Notes under the pieces: model-generated | Seen by the model: the letters and a program-made list of their open reading frames with translations, nothing else | Told to the model about the DNA's origin: nothing | Database searches by the model: none | Origin: CALKYB01 sp964510575 | Lineage (GTDB): Bacteria > Bdellovibrionota_C > UBA2361 > SZUA-149 > CALKYB01 | NCBI GenBank assembly: GCA_964510575.1 | Contig: CAZECN010000027.1 | Coordinates: forward strand, 1 to 35,807 | Direction of reading: 5' to 3' | DNA: 35,807 nt | Program-made: the position numbers and the translations under genes | Part shown: piece by piece, positions 29,872-35,807 of the stretch | How the letters are laid out: each line of letters opens with the position of its first letter | How positions within the stretch are numbered: the stretch's first letter is position 1

Positions 29872-30825
29872 GGAAGAGATTTTTCTTCCGTATTTTTCTT
29901 CGACAGGATCTGGTCCTGTAGCAATCAAATAGTTCACAGCAAAAACAACCGTAGCTCCCAACAAACCAGAAATATGAAGAGCAGCATCGTTCGTTATAAA
30001 TGAACCCAAACAAGCCGCAATCAGTATTCTGGTAGTTCCAAGTACACTACCTTGTGCTGCCGAGACATACCCATAGCCAAGCGTGAGAGCAAATTGCCCC
30101 AGGATGCCAGCAATTGTCGCGAAAACAAGATAGAAAAAAGCTTGTCGGTCAGGCCATATTAGATCTTGCCAAAATACAAGGGTAGAAAACACCAAGGCTA
30201 TCAAAAACATGTAAAAAAGCACGGTTAGAGTGTCATTATGATCCCTGGACCACTTCAAACTGAAGATCGAAAGCGAAGCAGAGACACCACTCGCACAACC
30301 CCACAGAGTACCGGTGGATACACCAGAGAAGAATAGCCCTCCCGGCTGTGCAGAATTTACAACCAATGCGATACCAGCAAAACTAAAAGCAGATAGAATC
30401 AGTGTCCGAAAGTCTCGCACATTGTATATAAACAACGAAATCAAAGGAACTATTATACAATAGCTTAAGTTTAGAATATTTCCTTCAGCTAATGTTCTAG
30501 TCTCAATACATTTATAGAGGCAACCAACCGCCCCTAAATTAAAGATAGCTCTACCAACTATAAAGTGAACCTTATTAACCCTTAAACCTTGAAGTCCTCG
30601 CAAATATAAGAATAAAGGACTTACAAGAATCGCGCCTCCCAAAAACCTAGCGAAGGTAAAGTCAGCCGTGGAAAGATCTGTCACCTCCCCACCCCAGCGG
30701 ATCAAAACAGTTGTGAAATAGAAGAGAAAAGCCGAGAACAAAACCATGATCCGCCCTAGGCTTCTGTTACTAAAATTCGAAACTAGGCTAAAGCTATTCC
30801 CAAGCCCAATCTGTTGGCTTTTCAT
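29869..30825 (-). CDS. EamA-family (DMT superfamily) transporter
   Basis: A 318-residue inner-membrane protein with about ten predicted helices arranged as two EamA repeats. The first starts near residue 24 (RIMVLFSAFLFYFTTVLIRWGG) and the second near residue 165 (GTLWGCASGVSASLSIFSLKW). The family exports or exchanges metabolites; no substrate can be read from the sequence. It lies between murD and ftsW, 5 bp after the murD stop, so it is co-transcribed with the wall genes. No transporter normally occurs at this point of the dcw cluster. A role with a wall precursor or lipid carrier would be attractive but is inference only. ATG start with weak ribosome binding. Confidence 0.88.
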   Translation of the reverse strand: MKSQQIGLGNSFSLVSNFSNRSLGRIMVLFSAFLFYFTTVLIRWGGEVTDLSTADFTFARFLGGAILVSPLFLYLRGLQGLRVNKVHFIVGRAIFNLGAVGCLYKCIETRTLAEGNILNLSYCIIVPLISLFIYNVRDFRTLILSAFSFAGIALVVNSAQPGGLFFSGVSTGTLWGCASGVSASLSIFSLKWSRDHNDTLTVLFYMFLIALVFSTLVFWQDLIWPDRQAFFYLVFATIAGILGQFALTLGYGYVSAAQGSVLGTTRILIAACLGSFITNDAALHISGLLGATVVFAVNYLIATGPDPVEEKYGRKISS

Positions 30826-30830
30826 ACTCG

Positions 30831-32312
30831 TCAGCCCGAAAAAAGCCCGGCGGAGGCTCTGTCTACCATCGAACTGAAATCATCTCCTCTGTCCTCAAAA
30901 CTAGAATAGGCATCAAAGCTTGCACAACCCGGTGAAAGCAAGACAACATCGCCTTCTTTACTAGCTGCGAAGCTCTGGTAAAAAGCATCTGATAAAGAAG
31001 AATGAATCTGCTCTGGAGGAACTTCAGTTCCGAACTGAAGTAACTCGCTGGCCACTTGCTCAGAGGAAGCTCCAAAGCAAACTGGGATGATCTTTTCATT
31101 CCGCATAACTTCTGCGATTTCTTCCCATTCACCTTTTTTAGCCTGCCCACCAAGCAAAAGAAACAGCTGCCCCTCAACATCTTCCAAAATCGATTTAACC
31201 CCGGCCACTGCGGAGGCTACATTTGTTGCTTTAGAATCGTTAATATACTTAACCCCATCAATCACACGAACCAACTCCATCCGATGAGGCAAAGGGCAAA
31301 ATCTTTCAATTACAAATTCAATAGCTCCTACAGAGGCACCGGAAAGCATCGATGCAGCAATTGCGGCGGTCAGATTCACCCTATTATGAGAGCCAATCAA
31401 AGGCGTTTTAGTAAGATCGAACCTCGCGGCGATATTACCAGCAAGAAAAGTCACTTGCTCCGTATTTTGATCGTAAAAGCAACCGTGAGGAGAGTTCTTC
31501 AAAGACTCAGTCAAAGTTCCAAAAGGGAAAATTGCCCCTTTAGCTGCTTTTTCAAATCTTGAAAAATATGGATCGTCGATATTCAGGACAGCCCAGTCAT
31601 GCTTCGCACTCTGATTGGAGAACAACCTTGCCTTAGCTTCAAAATAGGAGTCCATGTCGCCATGTCTCTCTAAATGGTCATGATTTAGGTTAAGCCAAAC
31701 ACCTATTTTTGGAGCAAAGAACTCGATCTCTTCCAACTGATAGGAGGACACTTCAAAAACATCACGAGGTTCACCCCGCAACTCGCTCTCTAAAGACTGT
31801 TCGTCTAAAAGGGGGCCCAGCAAAATACTGGCCATTGGCCGTCCGACATTACCTAGTAGCTTGCTCTTCAAGCCTGAATAGACCAACATTTGATTTATTA
31901 AACTACAGACTGTGGTCTTTCCATTTGTACCGGTAACAGCCACACTCGGTTTACCGGACAAGGCGTAAAGTAAGTCTAGTTCAGAGACAAACTTTACTCC
32001 AAGAGAACGAGTTTTCTTAACCACTTCTGAATCAGGAGAGATACCCGGACTTTTTACAGCAAAACCTAAATCAGGTTTAGTCTCCAAAAAATCATCTACT
32101 GCCTGCTCTTCATAGTATACGATGTCATTCTCTAGGAACTCAAGACCATAGTCCTCAGGCAGCTTATTCTCATCGAGCACAGTAACTGTTCTCCCAGCTT
32201 TTGAGAAAACCAGCGCGAGGCCATGACCTGTTTTGCCAGCCCCTAAGACTAAAAGGGATTTACTATCCCTCACATGTCTTTCAAGCTTAGAAACTGCCCC
32301 CCGGTGAGCCAC
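30831..32312 (-). CDS. murD: UDP-N-acetylmuramoyl-L-alanine--D-glutamate ligase
   Basis: A cytoplasmic ATP-dependent ligase that adds D-glutamate to UDP-MurNAc-L-Ala. The N-terminal motif is VLGAGKTGHGLALVF (21-35), the ATP loop AVTGTNGKTTVCSLI, then EVSSYQLEEIEFF, LNLNHDHLERHG and the C-terminal YINDSKATNVASAVAG and GGQAKKGEW. The 493-residue length is somewhat greater than the approximately 440 of E. coli MurD, partly through an acidic insert (LLDEQSLESELRGEPRD) before the EVSSYQ motif. The GTG start has GAGGG 7 nt upstream, 16 bp after mraY. Confidence 0.95.
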   Translation of the reverse strand: MAHRGAVSKLERHVRDSKSLLVLGAGKTGHGLALVFSKAGRTVTVLDENKLPEDYGLEFLENDIVYYEEQAVDDFLETKPDLGFAVKSPGISPDSEVVKKTRSLGVKFVSELDLLYALSGKPSVAVTGTNGKTTVCSLINQMLVYSGLKSKLLGNVGRPMASILLGPLLDEQSLESELRGEPRDVFEVSSYQLEEIEFFAPKIGVWLNLNHDHLERHGDMDSYFEAKARLFSNQSAKHDWAVLNIDDPYFSRFEKAAKGAIFPFGTLTESLKNSPHGCFYDQNTEQVTFLAGNIAARFDLTKTPLIGSHNRVNLTAAIAASMLSGASVGAIEFVIERFCPLPHRMELVRVIDGVKYINDSKATNVASAVAGVKSILEDVEGQLFLLLGGQAKKGEWEEIAEVMRNEKIIPVCFGASSEQVASELLQFGTEVPPEQIHSSLSDAFYQSFAASKEGDVVLLSPGCASFDAYSSFEDRGDDFSSMVDRASAGLFSG

Positions 32313-32328
32313 AGAAAATCCCTCTTTT

Positions 32329-33408
32329 CTACCTCAACTTCAGTGTCGCTATCGCAATCAAAGCAAGGACGACAGAAATGATCCAAGCCCGAACAATAAT
32401 CTTGGGCTCTGCCATGCCCTTCAATTCAAAATGATGATGCAGGGGCGCCATTCTGAGCACCCTCTTTCCGGTCAATTTAAAACTAGCTACCTGGGCAATT
32501 ACAGATAGAGCTTCTGCAACAAATACCCCTCCAGCAATAAGCAATACTAGCTCTTGCTTAGTGACTACCGCTAGCATGCCTAGTGCTCCACCCAAGGAAA
32601 GTGACCCAACATCACCCATAAAAACTTGAGCAGGAAAACTGTTAAACCATAAAAATCCTAAGCCGCCGGCCACAATTGCTGCGGCAAAGATGGCCAAATC
32701 TCCACATCCGGGAATGTAAGCAATCTGTAAGTATTCGGCTATTCTTGCATTACCGGCAACGTAGGCAAAAACTCCATAAGCAAACGCCGTTGTCATAACC
32801 GGTCCAATAACCAATCCGTCTAAGCCGTCAGTTAAGTTCACGGCATTAGAGGTTCCAACTATAACCAAAGCCGTGAAGGGTATAAACAGATAACCCAAGT
32901 CAAAAGCCAAGGTTTTGAAAAATGGCACATGCACTACTGTAGAAAATCCTTCCTTACAGAACACTAGTAGAGAGACCAAAGCAATAGCCCCAGTAAACTG
33001 CCAGACTAATTTCATTCTGGCGCTTACACCGGAAGTGTTCTGTACCTTAATTTTGCTAAAATCATCAACAAATCCTAGAGCTCCATATATAACCGTAATA
33101 CCAATTACCACCCATACATAAAGGTTGGTTAAATCGGCAAAAAGTAGAGTAGCTATCAAGATAGCACTCACTACAACCAGTCCACCCATGGTGGGTGTTC
33201 CTTTCTTGGATTGATGACTCTCTGGACCGTCGTCGCGAATCGGTTGCCCTAAATATTTCTGAGCGACCCATCGAATAAATGAAGGCTGTAGTAAAAGAAC
33301 TAGGGCTAGGGTCACTAAAAACGCCATCATTGAGCGAAACGTCAGATACCGCAGCACATTAAATGCTCCGACATATTCGCTTAAAATATACTGCAAATGA
33401 TAAAACAT
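32329..33408 (-). CDS. mraY: Phospho-N-acetylmuramoyl-pentapeptide-transferase
   Basis: A 359-residue ten-helix inner-membrane enzyme that transfers phospho-MurNAc-pentapeptide to undecaprenyl phosphate, making lipid I. Conserved elements are DDGPESHQSKKGTPTMGG, the aspartate pair in GFVDDFSK, NLTDGLDGL and the histidine cluster APLHHHFELKG. Length matches the family. The ATG at 33408 is preceded by GGAAGAA and lies 8 bp after the murF stop. Confidence 0.96.
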   Translation of the reverse strand: MFYHLQYILSEYVGAFNVLRYLTFRSMMAFLVTLALVLLLQPSFIRWVAQKYLGQPIRDDGPESHQSKKGTPTMGGLVVVSAILIATLLFADLTNLYVWVVIGITVIYGALGFVDDFSKIKVQNTSGVSARMKLVWQFTGAIALVSLLVFCKEGFSTVVHVPFFKTLAFDLGYLFIPFTALVIVGTSNAVNLTDGLDGLVIGPVMTTAFAYGVFAYVAGNARIAEYLQIAYIPGCGDLAIFAAAIVAGGLGFLWFNSFPAQVFMGDVGSLSLGGALGMLAVVTKQELVLLIAGGVFVAEALSVIAQVASFKLTGKRVLRMAPLHHHFELKGMAEPKIIVRAWIISVVLALIAIATLKLR

Positions 33409-33416
33409 TTCTTCCG

Positions 33417-34877
33417 TCAGGAATTATTGGTCAGCCCCACTACCAGGTGATCAACCACCCTCTCCAAGCCAGCTGATCTTGAACCTTTTACTAGTATCAC
33501 AGGCCTATCTCGGGCAATAGCAATTTCTGACAGCACCTCTTGTGAAATAGCCTCAGGGCTATCCTCCCCCACAGCAATCGATACTCGTCTTCCTTGCCCT
33601 GGGTTTTGCTCAGCACCCTCCAATATCGCTTTACTGAAACTACCGGAAACCACAAGCAGCATGGGAGAAAGCTGGGCAGCTTTTCTACCCACTTCTTGAT
33701 GAAATTCTTCCGACTTTTCTCCAAGCTCTCCCATGTCACCTAAAATGATAATAAGTGGAGATTGGAAGGACTCTACCGTCTTAAAGGCAGCCTCCACAGA
33801 GCGTGGATTAGCATTATAGGCGTCATTAACTAGAATTGCTTTTTCAAACTCCTCAATCTCCAATCTCATTTTGGCACCCCTAACTTTTGGTAGGCTTTCC
33901 GAGATTTCCTTGAGATCAATTGAAAACAGCTCACAAATAGCCGTAACTGCGGCCGCTACGTTGAAAGCGTTATGTTCACCCAGCAAGGGTAAGATCATTT
34001 TCTGAGACTCACCTTTACGACTAAGGTTAAACTCAATGCCTTGGAACCCTGACGAAGAAATGTCACTTAACGAAACAGCTAGCTCCCCAGATCCAACTGT
34101 GCCGAATTGAAGGGTTATGTATTTCTGTTTCTTCTTCAAACGTTCCAAAGCGGGACGAAGAACTTCGTCAAAACTAGGGACAATTAAAATACCGTCCTTT
34201 TTTAGTCCTGAAACAATTTCGCACTTCGCATCTGCAATTTGATCAACACTCTCAAAATTTCCGATATGAGCAGGAGCAATATTCAATATTACAGCTGCAT
34301 CCGGAACTCCTACTTTGGAGAGCCGAGTTAACTCACCGGGGTGATTCATGCCCATTTCTAACACCAGCCACTTCACATCTTTATCTGCGGCTAAAATAGT
34401 TAGCGGAACTCCTACCTCATTGTTATAGGAACCCTGACTGGCGACACCCTTTCCTGTAAGATCAGAAAGTAGGCCAGAGAGAATTTCCTTAGTGGTCGTT
34501 TTTCCATTAGAACCCGTAATAGCTATTACGGGGCAACTCAGTTGCCCTCTCCACCATGCAGCCAGCGAAAGTAGAGCTTCCTCACTAGACTCCACCACCA
34601 CCATCAAGGAATCAGAAAATGATTGAAGAGAGTCATTCTCTTTGGCTTGTTCGAGCCAGAGACTATCTACAATCAAAGCAGATGCTCCCCTATCAACAGC
34701 ATCTTCAAGATATTTATGACCGTCAGTCACAAGTCCTCGGCGGGCCACAAAAAGGCAATCCGGCTGAACCTCTCTGGAGTTTGTTTGGACCCCATGAATT
34801 TCACGATCAGGATCACCAAAGACTTTAATCCCGTCCACTGCTTCAACAAGTTGAGAAAAGCTAAACTTAGCTGCCAA
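33417..34877 (-). CDS. murF: UDP-N-acetylmuramoyl-tripeptide--D-alanyl-D-alanine ligase
   Basis: A 486-residue cytoplasmic ligase that adds D-Ala-D-Ala to complete the UDP-MurNAc-pentapeptide. The N-terminal domain has IHGVQTNSREVQPDCLFVA, the ATP loop is ITGSNGKTTTKEIL, followed by EMGMNHPGEL, NIAPAHIGNF, GEHNAFNVAAAVT and the MurF-typical NDAYNANPRSVEAA and LGDMGELG. The start is TTG 34877, supported by GGGGAG 7 nt upstream, and overlaps the last codons of murE by 11 nt, so translation is coupled. A ddl gene supplying D-Ala-D-Ala is not in the window. Confidence 0.95.
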   Translation of the reverse strand: MAAKFSFSQLVEAVDGIKVFGDPDREIHGVQTNSREVQPDCLFVARRGLVTDGHKYLEDAVDRGASALIVDSLWLEQAKENDSLQSFSDSLMVVVESSEEALLSLAAWWRGQLSCPVIAITGSNGKTTTKEILSGLLSDLTGKGVASQGSYNNEVGVPLTILAADKDVKWLVLEMGMNHPGELTRLSKVGVPDAAVILNIAPAHIGNFESVDQIADAKCEIVSGLKKDGILIVPSFDEVLRPALERLKKKQKYITLQFGTVGSGELAVSLSDISSSGFQGIEFNLSRKGESQKMILPLLGEHNAFNVAAAVTAICELFSIDLKEISESLPKVRGAKMRLEIEEFEKAILVNDAYNANPRSVEAAFKTVESFQSPLIIILGDMGELGEKSEEFHQEVGRKAAQLSPMLLVVSGSFSKAILEGAEQNPGQGRRVSIAVGEDSPEAISQEVLSEIAIARDRPVILVKGSRSAGLERVVDHLVVGLTNNS

Positions 34878-35807
34878 TGGTCTTCTCCCCTAAAGCTTCC
34901 TGAATAACAATTCTGTCATCAAATGGCTCTTTAACTCCATTTATCTCCTGGTAATCCTCATGCCCTTTTCCAGCAACAAGAATAGTATCCCCTGCTTGCC
35001 CCAGCTCCAGTGCTAAGTCTATTGCAGCTCTTCTGTCTGAAAGCACTTTATAACCAAAACAGTCCAAACCCGAAAAACCACCAACAATATCACTGATTAT
35101 TGCATCTGGATTTTCAGTTCGAGGGTTATCTGAGGTTACCACAGCAAAGTCCGCTGTTTCCTCAACTGCTCGAGCCATCAAAGCTCGCTTCGCTTTGTCA
35201 CGATCCCCTCCACATCCAAAAACCACTATCAGCCGTCCTTCAGTAAGTTTTTTAAGACTTCTTGCTACTCGGTCCAAAGCATCTGGAGTATGAGCGTAGT
35301 CCACAAAAATTGCTCGAGTTGAATCCTCGATCCGTTCTAATCTTCCAGGGACAGGATTCAGCTTAGGTATAGTACTTTCGATCTGCTCAATACTCCAACC
35401 AATTCCTGAAAGAATTGCGACAAGTGCCAACAAATTTGAAACGTTATATTCACCTGAAAGCTTAGACTGAATAGAAGCAACACCTTTATCTTTAAGATTC
35501 ACTTTAAAACTAAGCCCTCTCAAAGAAACGGACTTCTCTAACATACAAGCATCTGCTTTCTCTGATTTTTCGGAAAAACTTATTACCTTAAAACCAGAGC
35601 CAGCGTGTTCACTAGCACTCAAGCCGTAGATTCTTGAGTCGTCAAAATTTAGAACTGCTAGCTTATCTTCTTTCTCACTTGACACTAATTCCCTAGAGAA
35701 GAGCAGAGATTTGGAGGCGAAATAATGATCAAGTGTCTTGTGATAATCTAGATGATCCTGAGAAAAATTTAAAAAAACAGCCAAGTCCCAATGCACACCT
35801 AGTGTTC
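34867..35807 (-). CDS. murE: UDP-N-acetylmuramoyl-L-alanyl-D-glutamate--meso-diaminopimelate ligase (5' end missing)
   Basis: The C-terminal two thirds of MurE; the frame stays open to the right edge, and the first visible residues (TLGVHWDLAVFLNFSQDHLDYH) are from the central domain, so the GTG at 35796 is internal. The enzyme adds the third residue of the stem peptide. Visible motifs are DHLDYHKTLDHYF, GEYNVSNLLA, VDYAHTPDAL, VFGCGGDRDKAKR and the specificity motif DNPR in TSDNPRTENP, which predicts meso-diaminopimelate rather than lysine. VAGKGHEDYQ follows near the end. Its last codons contain the ribosome binding site and TTG start of murF. It is the first dcw gene visible here; mraZ, mraW, ftsL and ftsI would be expected to its right, outside the window. 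Confidence 0.95.
   Translation of the reverse strand, partial: TLGVHWDLAVFLNFSQDHLDYHKTLDHYFASKSLLFSRELVSSEKEDKLAVLNFDDSRIYGLSASEHAGSGFKVISFSEKSEKADACMLEKSVSLRGLSFKVNLKDKGVASIQSKLSGEYNVSNLLALVAILSGIGWSIEQIESTIPKLNPVPGRLERIEDSTRAIFVDYAHTPDALDRVARSLKKLTEGRLIVVFGCGGDRDKAKRALMARAVEETADFAVVTSDNPRTENPDAIISDIVGGFSGLDCFGYKVLSDRRAAIDLALELGQAGDTILVAGKGHEDYQEINGVKEPFDDRIVIQEALGEKTIGS

Noticed and set aside
31056..31562. 168-codon plus-strand frame
   Set aside because: Antisense to murD with an unlikely composition; shadow frame.
35794..35796. GTG as the start of murE
   Set aside because: It lies in the central domain of MurE, and the frame continues to the right edge.
1..35807. tRNA, rRNA, CRISPR, insertion sequence or prophage
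   Set aside because: No cloverleaf-like segment, spaced repeat array, transposase, integrase or terminal-repeat pair was found by reading both strands.

Overview
The window is about 35.8 kb of AT-leaning chromosomal DNA from a Gram-negative bacterium. MurE carries the DNPR motif expected for meso-diaminopimelate, and lytic transglycosylase, IHF-alpha, TrmB, FtsA/FtsZ and PgsA are all present. The two TIGR03960-like radical SAM proteins, a split acyl-CoA mutase and the gene order suggest a deltaproteobacterial-grade lineage (former Deltaproteobacteria, Bdellovibrionota, SAR324 or a relative). This placement is inference; no rRNA or tRNA gene is visible to test it. No CRISPR array, transposase, integrase or phage gene was seen.

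Layout. (1) 1-2631, plus strand: the 3' part of a large radical SAM protein with a C-terminal DUF2344 domain; it runs off the left edge. (2) 6008-2671, minus strand: a tight housekeeping operon trmB - dicarboxylate/amino-acid symporter - lytic transglycosylase - pgsA. (3) 6317-8088, plus strand: ihfA, a terminator, a TetR-family regulator and a 144-residue protein of unknown function. (4) 16223-8098, minus strand: eight co-directional genes. These are a second radical SAM protein, an Mrp-type ATPase, an RNase T2, a HIT protein, and then enoyl-CoA hydratase, acyl-CoA dehydrogenase and a two-subunit B12-dependent acyl-CoA mutase. The mutase active-site residues are of the isobutyryl-CoA mutase type, so the last four genes read as an isobutyryl-CoA/butyryl-CoA to 3-hydroxybutyryl-CoA route. 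(5) 16449-18917, plus strand: three unrecognised membrane-protein genes separated by gene-free DNA of about 400 bp each. The second gap carries a perfect 19-bp inverted repeat and other hairpins. A strong bidirectional terminator at 19023-19049 closes this region and the next one. (6) 35807-19079, minus strand: the division and cell wall (dcw) cluster in the order murE (cut by the right edge) - murF - mraY - murD - EamA transporter - ftsW - murG - murC - murB - ftsQ - ftsA - GT87-like membrane glycosyltransferase - ftsZ.

The most unusual part is the dcw cluster. The ftsZ reading frame has about 358 codons in front of the canonical FtsZ start. They encode a Ser/Lys/Thr/Glu-rich, apparently disordered region that begins with a hydrophobic stretch and a very basic patch. 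A purine-rich GAGGAG lies just before the canonical Met359, so a second, normal-length FtsZ could be made. FtsZ also has two copies of the C-terminal partner-binding peptide and a changed tubulin signature. Two membrane-protein genes foreign to the standard cluster interrupt it, one between ftsA and ftsZ and one between murD and ftsW. Together these suggest a modified division system, possibly an FtsZ with its own membrane or polymer tether. That is inference from sequence only.
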